Positions 50,029-59,352 of a DNA stretch of 64,000 nt are shown here, one piece after another. This DNA is from an uncultured Agromyces sp. (GTDB lineage Bacteria > Actinomycetota > Actinomycetes > Actinomycetales > Microbacteriaceae), in NCBI GenBank assembly GCA_913053875.1, contig CAJXGN010000004.1, forward strand, positions 1 through 64,000. The letters run 5' to 3'. Under the pieces are notes generated by a model. That model was not told the origin of the DNA. It was given only the letters and a program-made list of their open reading frames with translations, and did not search any database. Position numbers and translations under genes: made by a program. Every line of letters starts with the position of its first letter. The stretch's first letter is position 1.

Positions 50029-50049
50029 CTTGAGTCGAGTCTACTCAAC
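50029..50049 (-). promoter_or_regulatory. HAIR box (HspR operator) upstream of clpB
   Basis: CTTGAGT, 7 bases, ACTCAAC matches the HAIR consensus CTTGAGT-N7-ACTCAAG at 13 of 14 positions. HspR, encoded at 61795-62214, is the expected binder and would repress clpB until heat shock. Confidence 0.92.
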
Positions 50050-50173
50050 TTTGCGCGCGGGCGCATCTCGCGAGGCTGTGAAGTGCCTGAGGCGAGCGGA
50101 TGCCCCTCCCTCCGGGAATGCAGCCCGCGCGGACCCGGTTGGATCCGGTGAACCGACGAGGGAGGACGCTTCG

Positions 50174-50611
50174 ATGCCGTTGACCGGAGAGTACGCACCC
50201 AGTACCGCCGAGTGGGCCCGCACGCAGGCCGAGACCTACGAGGCGACCGACGGGCAGGAGGCCGGCACCCTGCGCGGAGTGCCCGTGATCGTGCTCACCT
50301 CGAAGGGCGCGAAGAGCGGCAAGCTGCGCAAGACCGCACTGATGCGCGTCGAGCACGCCGGCGAGTACGCGGTGGTGGCGTCGAAGGGCGGCGACCCGAA
50401 GCATCCGGTCTGGTACTGGAACCTCAAGGCGCACCCGCTGGTCGAGCTGCAGGACGGCGCGGTCAAGCGCGACTACACCGCACGCGAGGTCACCGACGAC
50501 GAGCGCGAGACGTGGTGGGCGCGGGCAGCCGAGGTGTGGCCCGACTACGACGCCTACCAGACGCGCACCGACCGGCAGATCCCGGTGTTCGTGCTCACGC
50601 CCACCGAGTAG
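50174..50611 (+). CDS. F420-dependent nitroreductase family protein (Ddn-like)
   Basis: 145 residues of the deazaflavin-dependent nitroreductase family: [21 protein letters not shown] is the F420-binding strand-loop, then [26 protein letters not shown] and [17 protein letters not shown]. In mycobacteria Ddn uses F420H2 to reduce quinones and activates nitroimidazoles. Divergent from clpB; GGAGG ribosome-binding region precedes the ATG. It probably draws on F420 made by the operon at 9.7-13.3 kb. Confidence 0.92.
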   Translation: MPLTGEYAPSTAEWARTQAETYEATDGQEAGTLRGVPVIVLTSKGAKSGKLRKTALMRVEHAGEYAVVASKGGDPKHPVWYWNLKAHPLVELQDGAVKRDYTAREVTDDERETWWARAAEVWPDYDAYQTRTDRQIPVFVLTPTE

Positions 50612-50620
50612 CGGCCGGCG

Positions 50621-51190
50621 TCAGCCGCCGTGGGCGAGGATCTGGATGAGGATCACGACCCCGCCGAAGACGACGAACACCGACAGTGCGACGAGCTTCC
50701 CCCACGGCTTCAGCGTCGACCGGCGCACCGCGAGGTAGCCGATCAGTCCGAGCGTCGCGAGGTAGATGAACGAGTCGATGCGCAGCGCGTCGTGCAGGTC
50801 GAGCCAGCCGAGCCAGGCCGCGGCGATCAGCAGCAAGGGCAGCACCGCGGTGCCGAGCGCGCCCGACGCGATGCGCAGCTCGAGCCGGAACTCGAGCCTG
50901 CTCGGCAGCGCGCCGTGCACCGAGACGTGCGCGACGATGTCGGCGAGCAGGCCGGCGACGGTGATGCCGAGCACGCCGAGCGCGAGCGTGCCGAACGCAC
51001 GGCCGGGCTCGATGTGGTCGAACTCGCCGAGCAGCACGAGGGTGATCGCGAGCCCGGTGAAGGTCGCGTAGACGCGCTCCTTCAGGTACGCGGTGATCGC
51101 GCGCCGCTCGTCGTCGCCGAGCTCCTCCAGTGCGCGACGGTCGGGCCGGCCCCGGCGCGGGCCGCGCGGCAGTCGCTCGTGGCCGCTCAC
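50621..51190 (-). CDS. Four-helix integral membrane protein, function unknown
   Basis: 189 residues from a GTG that overlaps the stop of the upstream transporter gene (GTGA). A charged N-terminal stretch includes LEELGDDERRAITAYLKERVYAT; four hydrophobic segments follow (about 45-62, 72-95, 115-135, 165-187). The operon link to an AI-2E family transporter suggests a joint membrane role, but I recognise no family. Confidence 0.7.
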   Translation of the reverse strand: MSGHERLPRGPRRGRPDRRALEELGDDERRAITAYLKERVYATFTGLAITLVLLGEFDHIEPGRAFGTLALGVLGITVAGLLADIVAHVSVHGALPSRLEFRLELRIASGALGTAVLPLLLIAAAWLGWLDLHDALRIDSFIYLATLGLIGYLAVRRSTLKPWGKLVALSVFVVFGGVVILIQILAHGG

Positions 51191-52392
51191 GGTCGCTCCG
51201 GGTCGGCCGTCTTGGGGTCGGCCACGGTCGCGTCCGCCGTGTCGGCCCCAGCAGGGCGGGCATCCGCCGGGTCGACGCCGGCAGCGGGCTCGGGTTCGGC
51301 CGCGGGCGGCGGCTCGCCGGCGACATCCGCCTCGACCGCGTCGCGATCGCCCGACAGCCACCTGGCCCAGCCGTTGCGCGGGTCGCCCTCGAGCAGCAGC
51401 GCGCGGGCGAGCAGCGTCAGCGGGATCGCGAGGATGGCGCCGAGCGGGCCGATCACGAAGGTCCAGAACACGACCGAGAAGAAGCTCAGCGTGAGCGACA
51501 GGCTCACCGCGTCGGCGACGAACTTCGGCTGCACGAGCACCTGCAGCACGACGTTCACGACGCTGTAGATCGCGATGACCGCGAGCATGAGCGGCCAGCC
51601 GCCGACGACGAGTGCGAGGATCGCGGGCGGCACGAGCCCCAGCACGAACCCGATGTTCGGGATGAAGTTCGTCACGAACGCGAGGATCGCCCACACCGTC
51701 GGCGCCGGCACGCCCACGGCCCAGAGCGCGATGCCGTCGATGATCGCGACCACGGCGCCGAAGCTCGCGTTCACCACGAAGTAGCGGCGCACGTTCGACG
51801 CGTACCGCTCGAACCGGTCGAGCGTGGCGTCGCGCAGGCCGCGGAACGCCTGGTGCGCGTCGCGGTAGTGCGCCGCATCCGCCGCCATGAAGATGACGTA
51901 CGCGAGCACGAAGAAGAACGCCGTCAGGATGCCGAGCACCCAGCCCGAGACGGTCTCGGCGACGCCGAAGAGGAACGACGGGTCGAGCACGGATGCCACG
52001 GTGTCGGCCGCCTGCTCCTCGAGCCCGAGCGACGACAGCCACGTGATCACGTCCTGCGTGGTGTCGCTCAGCTCCGAGAAGTAGTCGACCACGAGCGCCC
52101 CGAAGCGGATGCCCGCGAAGGCGAGCATGGCCGCGAGCGCCGCGAGGATCAGGTAGGCGACCACGATGACGACCGTCGTGGCGGCCCAGCGCGACCAGCC
52201 GCGTCGCTCGAGCGGGCGGCGGATCGGGTGCACGATGATCACGATCACCGCGGCGAGCGCGAGGGGCGCGGCGATCTCGCGCGCGAACGAGACCCCCGCC
52301 AGCACGACGACGGCGGCGGCCGCGACGAGGATCGGGCTCGTCGAGCGCACGGGGGCGGGTTCGGGGCGGGCGCTCCCCGCTGCGGCAACCAT
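51187..52392 (-). CDS. AI-2E family transporter
   Basis: 401 residues, eight predicted membrane helices. The family core is visible in VNASFGAVVAIIDGIALWAVG, PTVWAILAFVTNFIPNIGFV and LGAILAIPLTLLARALL. Members export autoinducer-2 or exchange Na+/H+. The C-terminal 60 residues are a Pro/Ala/Asp-rich cytoplasmic tail not usual in the family. First gene of a two-gene operon with the four-helix protein. Confidence 0.88.
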   Translation of the reverse strand: MVAAAGSARPEPAPVRSTSPILVAAAAVVVLAGVSFAREIAAPLALAAVIVIIVHPIRRPLERRGWSRWAATTVVIVVAYLILAALAAMLAFAGIRFGALVVDYFSELSDTTQDVITWLSSLGLEEQAADTVASVLDPSFLFGVAETVSGWVLGILTAFFFVLAYVIFMAADAAHYRDAHQAFRGLRDATLDRFERYASNVRRYFVVNASFGAVVAIIDGIALWAVGVPAPTVWAILAFVTNFIPNIGFVLGLVPPAILALVVGGWPLMLAVIAIYSVVNVVLQVLVQPKFVADAVSLSLTLSFFSVVFWTFVIGPLGAILAIPLTLLARALLLEGDPRNGWARWLSGDRDAVEADVAGEPPPAAEPEPAAGVDPADARPAGADTADATVADPKTADPERP

Positions 52393-52444
52393 GGATCGAC
52401 GATAGCGAACCGCCGCGTGCCGCCCGCGTCCGGCCCGCGACCGG

Positions 52445-53116
52445 CTAGAAGTTGCCCAGCCCCTTGCCGAGCAGCACGACCGCGAGCACGAGCAGCAGCA
52501 CCGCCATGATCGACGCGTTGTGCTGCACGAGCCACTCGCGCAGGCGCCCGAGCGGCGCCGTCATGGCATCGGATGCGACCAGGTAGGCGACCACCGGCAC
52601 CGCGACCGAGCACCCCGCGATGACGGTGAAGACCACGATGCTCAGGACGACCGAGCCGACGTCGAGGCCCGCGCCGCCGATCTCGATGCCGCCGCCGGCT
52701 GCGAGCAGCAGGTTCTTCGGGTTGACCGCCGACAGCAGCACGCCGAGCCCGATGGCGCGGCCCGCGTTCATCTGGTCGATGGCGCCCATCCACTTCGGCA
52801 GGTCGGGCTCCTCGCCCTCGGCCGGGCGGCCGCGCCACTGCCGCAGTGCGAGCAGCAGCAACGCCACTGCGAGCACGATCTGCACGATGGCGGTGACCGG
52901 CCGCGAGGCATCCGCATCACCCTCGGGCAGTGCGGCGGAGAGCAGCGTGAAGACGGTCGTCGCGAGGGCGATGCCGACGATCCAGCCGACGAGGAAGCCG
53001 ACGCTCGCGCCCTTCGCCTTCGGCGAGAGCAGCATGAGGATCGCCGCGACGATCGGGATCGGACTGATCGCGATGCCGACGGCGAGCGGCAGGATGGCTC
53101 CGATCACTGCGGCCAC
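52445..53116 (-). CDS. GAP-family (SfLAP) membrane protein
   Basis: 223 residues from a GTG at 53116 preceded by GGGAG. Six hydrophobic segments; IGAILPLAVGIAISPIPIVAAILML and LGVLLSAVNPKNLLLAAGGG are typical of the LysE-like GAP family seen in mycobacteria, where relatives transport glycopeptidolipids or amino acids. The longer upstream frame is unsupported. Substrate unknown. Confidence 0.83.
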   Translation of the reverse strand: MAAVIGAILPLAVGIAISPIPIVAAILMLLSPKAKGASVGFLVGWIVGIALATTVFTLLSAALPEGDADASRPVTAIVQIVLAVALLLLALRQWRGRPAEGEEPDLPKWMGAIDQMNAGRAIGLGVLLSAVNPKNLLLAAGGGIEIGGAGLDVGSVVLSIVVFTVIAGCSVAVPVVAYLVASDAMTAPLGRLREWLVQHNASIMAVLLLVLAVVLLGKGLGNF

Positions 53117-53268
53117 GGCGGGCTCCCGTCTCGCGCCGACCCGGTGCCGACGGTGGTTCCATCGTGGCGCGGCCGCGACGACCTGTCGACCCCGGCGCAC
53201 GGCGCCCTACCGCCCGCCCGCCCCCGGAGGGTAGGTTGTGGAGCACGTCGACCGATGGAGGAATGCAC

Positions 53269-53658
53269 GTGGACTACGGATTCTGGGCGCTGGTGAGCTT
53301 CCTCCTGGCGGCGTTCGTGTTCGTCGCGTACCTGTTCGTGCTGGTGGCGGTGCTGGGCGACCTCTTCAGCGACCACTCGCTGAACGGGTGGTGGAAGGCC
53401 GTGTGGATGGTCTTCCTCGTGTTCGTGCCGTTCCTCACGGGACTGGTCTACGTGATCGCGCGCGGCCACGGCATGGCCGAGCGCCGGGCCGCCGCACGAC
53501 GGGCGACCGCGCCGCGTCAGGCGGAGTACTCGCCGCACGTGGCCGCACCGCCCTCGCCGTCGGACGAGATCGCCAAGGCGAAGTCGATGCTCGACGCGGG
53601 CACCCTCACCCCCGAGGAGTACGAGTCGATCAAGGTGCGCACGCTCGGCGAGGGCTGA
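53269..53658 (+). CDS. PLDc_N-like membrane protein with C-terminal SHOCT domain
   Basis: About 129 residues. Two membrane helices (about 7-29 and 42-64) of the phospholipase-D N-terminal type, then a basic linker and a SHOCT motif DEIAKAKSMLDAGTLTPEEY near the end, a short oligomerising helix pair. Start choice: GGAGGA directly abuts an ATG at 53263 but stands 6 bases from an in-frame GTG at 53269, the better start. A TAGGTT -10-like box lies at 53232-53237. Function unknown. Confidence 0.78.
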   Translation: MDYGFWALVSFLLAAFVFVAYLFVLVAVLGDLFSDHSLNGWWKAVWMVFLVFVPFLTGLVYVIARGHGMAERRAAARRATAPRQAEYSPHVAAPPSPSDEIAKAKSMLDAGTLTPEEYESIKVRTLGEG

Positions 53659-53701
53659 CGGCTCGGATGCCTCGGCCGGTCTGATCGATGGACCGTTGCG
53701 G

Positions 53702-53718
53702 ATACCCTACTGGGGTAT
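53702..53718. promoter_or_regulatory. CsoR-type copper operator
   Basis: ATACCC, 5 bases, GGGTAT: the palindrome bound by copper-sensing CsoR repressors. It lies 38 bases before the copper chaperone start and overlaps the likely promoter. No csoR gene is in the window. Confidence 0.85.
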
Positions 53719-53755
53719 AGTGGTGCGCGTCCGCACCGCGATCCGGAAGGAAGCC

Positions 53756-54109
53756 ATGACCGAGACCACCCGCACCGAACTCCCCCTCGTCTCCGCCGAC
53801 GCGTCCTCCGGTGGCGGCTGCTGCGGTGGCGGCGGCTGCGCCTGCGGGCACGGCGCCGGCGCGTCGGCAGGCGCGAGCGCGGGCGGCATCGCGACCGCCG
53901 AGTTCCTCGTCGAGGGCATGACCTGCGGGCACTGCGTGTCGAGCGTCACCGAGGAGCTCTCGGAGATCGCCGGCGTCGAGCAGGTGTCCGTCGACCTGCG
54001 CCCCGAGGGCGCCTCGCGCGTCACGGTCGCGTCGTCGGCACCCCTCGCCGCGCACGACGTGCGCGCCGCCGTCGAGGACGCCGGCTACCGGCTCGCGACC
54101 GGCGCCTGA
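53756..54109 (+). CDS. copZ: Copper chaperone, HMA domain with Cys/His/Gly-rich N-terminus
   Basis: 117 residues. The first 45 contain an unusual metal-rich segment with four Cys and two His ([15 protein letters not shown], about 19-33) before a standard HMA domain with GMTCGHC near 54-60. Delivers Cu(I) to the CopA ATPase encoded 35 bases downstream. GGAAGGAAG ribosome-binding region. The extra Cys/His segment could hold additional copper. Under CsoR-type control by the operator just upstream. Confidence 0.9.
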   Translation: MTETTRTELPLVSADASSGGGCCGGGGCACGHGAGASAGASAGGIATAEFLVEGMTCGHCVSSVTEELSEIAGVEQVSVDLRPEGASRVTVASSAPLAAHDVRAAVEDAGYRLATGA

Positions 54110-54144
54110 GCGCCGCCCCCGCGTCCGCCGGGCACCCCTCTCAC

Positions 54145-56385
54145 ATGAGCACCACCGCCTCCACCCCGGGCTCCGGCCCGGCCCTCGTCGACCTCGAGCT
54201 CGACATCACGGGCATGACCTGCGCGTCGTGCGCGATGCGCATCGAGCGCAAGCTCGGGAAGCTCCCGGGCGTCGAGGCATCCGTCAACTACGCGACCGAG
54301 AAGGCGCATGTGCGCGCGCCGGCCGGCCTCGGCCCCGACGCGCTGGTCGAGGTCGTCGCGGCGGCCGGCTACGGCGCGAGCGTGCCCGAACCGGAGCCCG
54401 AGCCCGGCGAGTCCGCCGATGAGCTCGGGCCGCTCCGCCGACGCCTCATCGCCAGCGCAGCCCTGGCCGCACCCGTCGTCGTGCTGTCGATGGTGCCCGC
54501 CCTGCAGTTCACCTCCTGGCAGTGGGTCGCCCTCGCGCTGACGATTCCCGTCGCGACCTGGGGCGCCTGGCCGTTCCACCGCGCCGCCGCCGTCAACGCC
54601 CGGCACGGCGCCGTCACCATGGACACGCTCATCAGCATGGGCGTGCTGGCCGCGTTCGGCTGGTCGCTCTACGCCCTCTTCCTCGGCGACGCGGGCGCGC
54701 CGGGCATGCACATGACGTTCCGGCTCATCGGTCCGGCGCCGGGCGGCCACGACGAGCTCTACCTCGAGGTCGCGGCGGCGGTCACGGTGTTCCTGCTGGC
54801 GGGCCGGTACATCGAGGCCCGCGCGAAGCGCGCCTCCGGTGCCGCACTGCGCGCGCTGCTCGAGCTCGGGGCGACGGATGCCACGCTGCTCGTCGACGGC
54901 GCCGAGCGACGCGTGCCCGTGCGCGACCTCGTGCCGGGCGACCGCGTGCTGGTGCGCCCCGGCGAGAAGATCGCCTCCGACGGACTCGTCGTCGAGGGGG
55001 CATCCGCCGTCGACCGCAGCATGCTCACGGGCGAGTCGGTGCCCGTCGAGGTCGGCCCGGGCGACCGCGTCACGGGCGCCACGCTCAACGCGGGCGGCGT
55101 GCTCGTCGTCGAGATCACGCGCGTCGGCGCCGACACCGAGCTCGCGCGGCTCGGCCGCCTGCTCGAGGAGGCGCAGACCGGCAAGGCGCCCGTGCAGCGC
55201 CTCGCCGACCGCATCTCGACGGTGTTCGTGCCGGTCGTGATCGGGCTCGCATTCGTCGCCCTGGCCGGCTGGGCACTCGTCGGCGGCACCCCCGAACAGG
55301 CGTTCGGCGCGGCCGTCGCGACGCTCATCATCGCCTGCCCGTGCGCCCTCGGACTCGCCACCCCCACCGCGCTGCTCGTCGGCACCGGGCGCGGCGCGCA
55401 GCTCGGCATCCTCATCCGCGGGCCGCAGGTGCTCGAGCAGACCCGCACCGTCGACACCATCGTGCTCGACAAGACCGGCACGGTGACCACGGGTCGGATG
55501 CGGGTGCAACACGTGCGCCCCGCAGCCGGCGAGGACGCCGACGACGTACTCAGGCTCGCGGCCGCCGCGGAGGCCGGCTCGGAGCATCCGATCGCCCGCG
55601 CCGTGGTCGAGGCCGTCCCGCGCACCGAACGGGCCGAGCAGTTCCTCGCCCATGCGGGCCTCGGCGTGCAGGCCGTCGTCGGCGAGCGGCTCACGACCGT
55701 CGGCCGCGCCGCGTGGCTCGCCGAGGCGTGGGCGATCGAGCTGCCCGACGACCTCGCCGAACGGGCGCGCCGCGCCGAGGCCGACGGCGCGACCGTCGTC
55801 GCGGTGGCGTGGGACGGCCGTGCGCGCGGCATCATCGCGGTCGCCGACACGCTGAAGCCGAGCGCGCGCGACGCCGTGCAGCGATTCCGCGACCTCGGGC
55901 TCTCGCCCGTGCTGCTCACGGGCGACAACGCGGGGGCCGCGGGTGCGGTCGCGCGCGCACTCGACATCGACGACGTGCACGCCGGGGTCACCCCAGCGGG
56001 CAAGCTCGCCGTCGTGCGCGAGCTGCAGGCGGCCGGCCGCACGGTCGCGATGGTCGGCGACGGCGTCAACGACCAGGCCGCGCTCGCGGCATCCGACCTC
56101 GGCATCGCCATGGGGCAGGGCACGGATGCGGCCATGGCGGCCTCCGACCTCACCGTCGTGTCGGGCGACCTGCGGGTCGTCGCCGACGCCGTGCGGCTGT
56201 CGCGCCGCACGCTCGGCATCATCCGCGGCAACCTGTTCTGGGCGTTCGCGTACAACGCGGCGGCGATCCCGATCGCGATGCTCGGCCTGCTGAACCCGCT
56301 CGTCGCGGGCGCGGCGATGGCCGCGTCGAGCGTGTTCGTCGTCGGCAACAGCCTGCGACTGCGCGGGTTCCGGCCGGGCGCCTGA
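54145..56385 (+). CDS. copA: Copper-exporting P-type ATPase
   Basis: 746 residues. One HMA domain with GMTCASC near 23-29; eight membrane helices; the metal-binding CPC motif in [17 protein letters not shown] near 397; phosphorylated Asp in DKTGT near 442; EHPIARAV near 485; [14 protein letters not shown] near 637. CPC with the upstream CsoR-type operator and chaperone indicates Cu(I) export. It is the second gene of the copper operon. Confidence 0.95.
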   Translation: MSTTASTPGSGPALVDLELDITGMTCASCAMRIERKLGKLPGVEASVNYATEKAHVRAPAGLGPDALVEVVAAAGYGASVPEPEPEPGESADELGPLRRRLIASAALAAPVVVLSMVPALQFTSWQWVALALTIPVATWGAWPFHRAAAVNARHGAVTMDTLISMGVLAAFGWSLYALFLGDAGAPGMHMTFRLIGPAPGGHDELYLEVAAAVTVFLLAGRYIEARAKRASGAALRALLELGATDATLLVDGAERRVPVRDLVPGDRVLVRPGEKIASDGLVVEGASAVDRSMLTGESVPVEVGPGDRVTGATLNAGGVLVVEITRVGADTELARLGRLLEEAQTGKAPVQRLADRISTVFVPVVIGLAFVALAGWALVGGTPEQAFGAAVATLIIACPCALGLATPTALLVGTGRGAQLGILIRGPQVLEQTRTVDTIVLDKTGTVTTGRMRVQHVRPAAGEDADDVLRLAAAAEAGSEHPIARAVVEAVPRTERAEQFLAHAGLGVQAVVGERLTTVGRAAWLAEAWAIELPDDLAERARRAEADGATVVAVAWDGRARGIIAVADTLKPSARDAVQRFRDLGLSPVLLTGDNAGAAGAVARALDIDDVHAGVTPAGKLAVVRELQAAGRTVAMVGDGVNDQAALAASDLGIAMGQGTDAAMAASDLTVVSGDLRVVADAVRLSRRTLGIIRGNLFWAFAYNAAAIPIAMLGLLNPLVAGAAMAASSVFVVGNSLRLRGFRPGA

Positions 56386-56388
56386 GGG

Positions 56389-56898
56389 TCAGCGCTCGTT
56401 CGTCGGATCGAGCACCTCGAGCATCGACCCCTGCACGAACCCGACCCACTCGTACGCGGCGCGCATGTAGCCGTCGCGCTCGGTGATCGGCTCGGTCACG
56501 GGGTCGTCGTCGGGCTCGTCGGCGAGGATGCCGGTGCGCTCGGCGAGGATCAGCCGCAGGTCGGTGAGGAACGTGAGCCAGCCCCACGACGCGGCCTGGT
56601 CGAGCTCGATGTCGACGATGCCCCGGTCCTCCTCGGTGCTCGTCGCGTCGCGCACGGCGGCGGCGGCGTCGCGCTTGGACTGCGCGAGGTCCTCCCGGGT
56701 GTAGCGGCGGAACTCGTCGGACGCGGCGGCGTCGTCGACGTACGCGTCGGGGAACAGCCGGTCGAGCGCCGGGTCGGTGTGCGCGTCCTGCTCGAGCACC
56801 GTGACGACCTGCCCGGCGAACTCGGCCAGCAGCATCGCCTCCTCGCTCTCGAGCACGATGCGCACCCCGCCGAGGTCCTGCGCGGCCGAGACGATCAT
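56389..56898 (-). CDS. DUF2017 family protein
   Basis: 169 residues. In actinobacteria this family is nearly always encoded directly after clpS, as here, with an ATGA overlap. Mostly helical, with [20 protein letters not shown] and a C-terminal [17 protein letters not shown]. Role unproven; the fixed linkage suggests a part in ClpS-guided proteolysis. Convergent with copA, with only 3 bases between their stop codons. Confidence 0.9.
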   Translation of the reverse strand: MIVSAAQDLGGVRIVLESEEAMLLAEFAGQVVTVLEQDAHTDPALDRLFPDAYVDDAAASDEFRRYTREDLAQSKRDAAAAVRDATSTEEDRGIVDIELDQAASWGWLTFLTDLRLILAERTGILADEPDDDPVTEPITERDGYMRAAYEWVGFVQGSMLEVLDPTNER

Positions 56899-57191
56899 TC
56901 GTCGGCCTTCCGCAGCGTGGCCTGCAGGCCGTAGCCGTGCATCGCGGCGACGTGCCGCTCCATGGTCTCGCGGTCGCCGGTCGCGACCACCGCGCGCCCC
57001 TCGTTGTGCACGCGCAGCATGAGTTGCTCGGCCTCGTGCCGCGGGAACCCGAAGTAGCTGCGGAACACGTAGGCGACGTAGGTCATGAGGTTGACCGGGT
57101 CGTCCCAGACGATCGTGACCCACGGCACGGCGGTGACGGATGCCTCGTCCGTCGTCTCCCGCACGTCGGGTCGCTCGATCGTCTGCGCCAT
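56895..57191 (-). CDS. clpS: ClpS adaptor for N-end-rule degradation
   Basis: 98 residues. [20 protein letters not shown] carries the Asp/Asn residues of the N-degron pocket, followed by [18 protein letters not shown], which docks on the Clp ATPase N-domain. It delivers proteins with destabilising first residues to ClpC-ClpP. Its target is not the ClpB of this window, which lacks an N-domain. Confidence 0.95.
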   Translation of the reverse strand: MAQTIERPDVRETTDEASVTAVPWVTIVWDDPVNLMTYVAYVFRSYFGFPRHEAEQLMLRVHNEGRAVVATGDRETMERHVAAMHGYGLQATLRKADE

Positions 57192-57284
57192 GCTTCCAGC
57201 GTCGCACGAATCGCCCGCCCCGGTCACGGCCTGATGCACACGCAACGGATTGCTCGCCTCGAATCGCCCCCAGCGAATCGCGGC

Positions 57285-57344
57285 GGCCCGTCGAAGTCGC
57301 ACCGGCCCGTGTTCCACCACGTGCCCGCGTGATTTCGACGGGCC
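57285..57344. repeat. 60-bp inverted repeat, possible family I relative
   Basis: GGCCCGTCGAAGTC (57285-57298) and GATTTCGACGGGCC (57331-57344) match as an inverted repeat at 13 of 14 positions. The CCCGTCGA core is shared with the outer arms of the family I elements, but the flanking modules are not. It lies between two minus-strand genes. Confidence 0.7.
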
Positions 57345-57373
57345 GAACGCGCTGCGACGGCGCGGGGGGCAGC

Positions 57374-58609
57374 TCAGAGGCCGCGCATCGTGAAGGCGCG
57401 GGCGAGGCGCCGGCGTGCCGGGCCCACGGCGAGGAGGCGCACGGCCGCGTTGCGCGCGGCGAGGCGGAGGCCGTGGGCCGGAGCGCCCATGGACATGTTG
57501 AACGCGGCCTGGCCGATGGCGCGTCGGGCGGCCCGGCCGCGCGTGCGGTCGTATCCGTCGAGCGGTCCACGATGGACGGCGCTCGCACCGTCGAGGCACG
57601 CCGCGAGCGCGCGGTCGAGGTGCAACGCGTCGAGCCAGCCGAGGTTCATGCCCTGCCCGCCGATCGGGCTCACCTCGTGCGCCGCGTCGCCCACGAGCAC
57701 CACGCGGCCCGCGACGAACCGGTCGGCGAGGTGCTGGCGCGCGGTGAAGGCGCGGGCGTCGGGCACCTCGGCGCCGAGGTCGTCGCCCGTGCGCTCGGCG
57801 ACGATGCCGATGAGCGCTGCGGATGCCCCGGGCCGACCGTCGCCCGCGCCGCGCGTGCCCCACGCGGTCATCGCCACCCAGCGGCGCATCCCGCCCGGGA
57901 GCGGGAACGACTCGACCACGCCGCCCGGTTCGAAGTGCAGCAGCGCCGAGCCCGGGGCATCCGTGCGGTCGGGCACGTCGCCCATCACGTAGTCCGCCCG
58001 CCCGCGGTGGGCGCGCCACGCGATTCCCGCCTCGGCGCGCACGCCGCTGCGCACGCCGTCGGCGCCGACCAGGTAGCGCGCCGAGTGCGCGACCGGGCGC
58101 CCGTCCGCGGCATCCGCTCCGTCGCCGTCGACCGCGAACTCCACGCGACCGTCGAACTGCCGGATCGTCGAGACCCGCACCCCGCGATGCAGCGCCCCCG
58201 GCCGCAGCTCCGCGAGCCGCTCGGCGAGCAGGCGCTCGGTGTCGGCCTGCGGCAGCGCGAGCACGTACGGCAGGTCGGGGTCGGCCTCGTCGAAGTCGAG
58301 CGCGCCGAGCACCCGGCCGCGGCACGCGACCCGCCCGTCGCGGATCGCCACCCCCGCCGCCCGGGCCGCGTCGCCGACACCCACCGCGTCGAGCGCGCGC
58401 AGACCGGGCGGGTGCACGCCGATCGCACGCGACAGCGGCGCCGGCGCCGCGCGCTGCTCGAACACGTCCACCGCCACACCACGCTGTGCGAGCAGGCAGG
58501 CGAGCAGCAGGCCCACCGGACCACCGCCGACGATCGCGACGTCGAGCGTCGCCGTGTCCTCCGAACCGGGCACCGACGACGCATCCGGAACCGGGACCGA
58601 ACCCGGCAC
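57374..58609 (-). CDS. FAD-dependent monooxygenase of a phenolic-lipid operon (SrsC-like)
   Basis: About 411 residues from a GTG at 58609; the exact start is uncertain. The PHBH-type fold shows [21 protein letters not shown] near 20-40, [15 protein letters not shown] (the DG motif), and [20 protein letters not shown] near 310. Last of three genes with a type III polyketide synthase and a methyltransferase. By analogy with Streptomyces srsC it would hydroxylate an alkylresorcinol to a quinol or quinone. Confidence 0.88.
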   Translation of the reverse strand: MPGSVPVPDASSVPGSEDTATLDVAIVGGGPVGLLLACLLAQRGVAVDVFEQRAAPAPLSRAIGVHPPGLRALDAVGVGDAARAAGVAIRDGRVACRGRVLGALDFDEADPDLPYVLALPQADTERLLAERLAELRPGALHRGVRVSTIRQFDGRVEFAVDGDGADAADGRPVAHSARYLVGADGVRSGVRAEAGIAWRAHRGRADYVMGDVPDRTDAPGSALLHFEPGGVVESFPLPGGMRRWVAMTAWGTRGAGDGRPGASAALIGIVAERTGDDLGAEVPDARAFTARQHLADRFVAGRVVLVGDAAHEVSPIGGQGMNLGWLDALHLDRALAACLDGASAVHRGPLDGYDRTRGRAARRAIGQAAFNMSMGAPAHGLRLAARNAAVRLLAVGPARRRLARAFTMRGL

Positions 58610-58632
58610 GTGCCCGGTCTCGCCCCCCGGGG

Positions 58633-59352
58633 TCAGTCCCGCTCCCACCACACCTCCAGCCGCGACGGCACGGCCGCCCGCACCCGCCAGCCGTCGGGCA
58701 GCGCCGCCGCGAGCTCCGCCACGGTATGACTGCGGCGGATCGACGTCAGCCCGTCCTCGCGGATGTACGACCCGGCGAGGAGGTTGGGCTGGAACGGCGC
58801 CGTGCCGATGCCGAATCCGGCATATCCCCACCGCGATCGCGCGATGTCGGCATGCAGCGCGAGCCCGCCCGGCCGCAGCAGGCGCTCGGAGTCGGCGAGC
58901 AGCGCACCCAGCTCGGCGCCGGAGAGGTGATGCAGCACGTGGTTCGAGACCACCAGGTCGTACCGCTCGCCGACGCGCACGAGGTCGGAGCTGTGCGCGC
59001 GACGCAGGGCGAGCCCGGGCACCGCCGGCTGTCGCAGCCCCCAGCGGATCGCCCGCACGTCCGGGTCGATCGCCGTCACCGCGAGCGCCAGCCCATCGCG
59101 CCGCGCCCAGCGCAGCAGCGCGCGCGGCACGTCGCCCCCGCCCGTGCCGATGTCGAGCAGCGTCGTCACGCGATCCGCGCGCAGCTGCGGCCGCACCCTG
59201 GCCCGGTAGATCCAGCGCCACCCCGACACCACGGCGTTGACCAGGTGGAACCGCCCGTAGGTGCGCTCGAGCGCGACCGGATCGCAGTCCGGGGCATCCA
59301 TGCGCTCCGAGGCATCCGTCGCCCTGGATCTGAGGTCGGGGAGGCCGATCAC
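58633..59352 (-). CDS. SAM-dependent methyltransferase (SrsB position)
   Basis: 239 residues from a GTG that overlaps the polyketide synthase stop (GTGA). Class I fold: [16 protein letters not shown] is the SAM-binding motif, then [20 protein letters not shown] and [13 protein letters not shown]. In the srs operon the equivalent enzyme O-methylates the resorcinol ring. Clearly in operon with the neighbouring genes. Confidence 0.88.
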   Translation of the reverse strand: MIGLPDLRSRATDASERMDAPDCDPVALERTYGRFHLVNAVVSGWRWIYRARVRPQLRADRVTTLLDIGTGGGDVPRALLRWARRDGLALAVTAIDPDVRAIRWGLRQPAVPGLALRRAHSSDLVRVGERYDLVVSNHVLHHLSGAELGALLADSERLLRPGGLALHADIARSRWGYAGFGIGTAPFQPNLLAGSYIREDGLTSIRRSHTVAELAAALPDGWRVRAAVPSRLEVWWERD

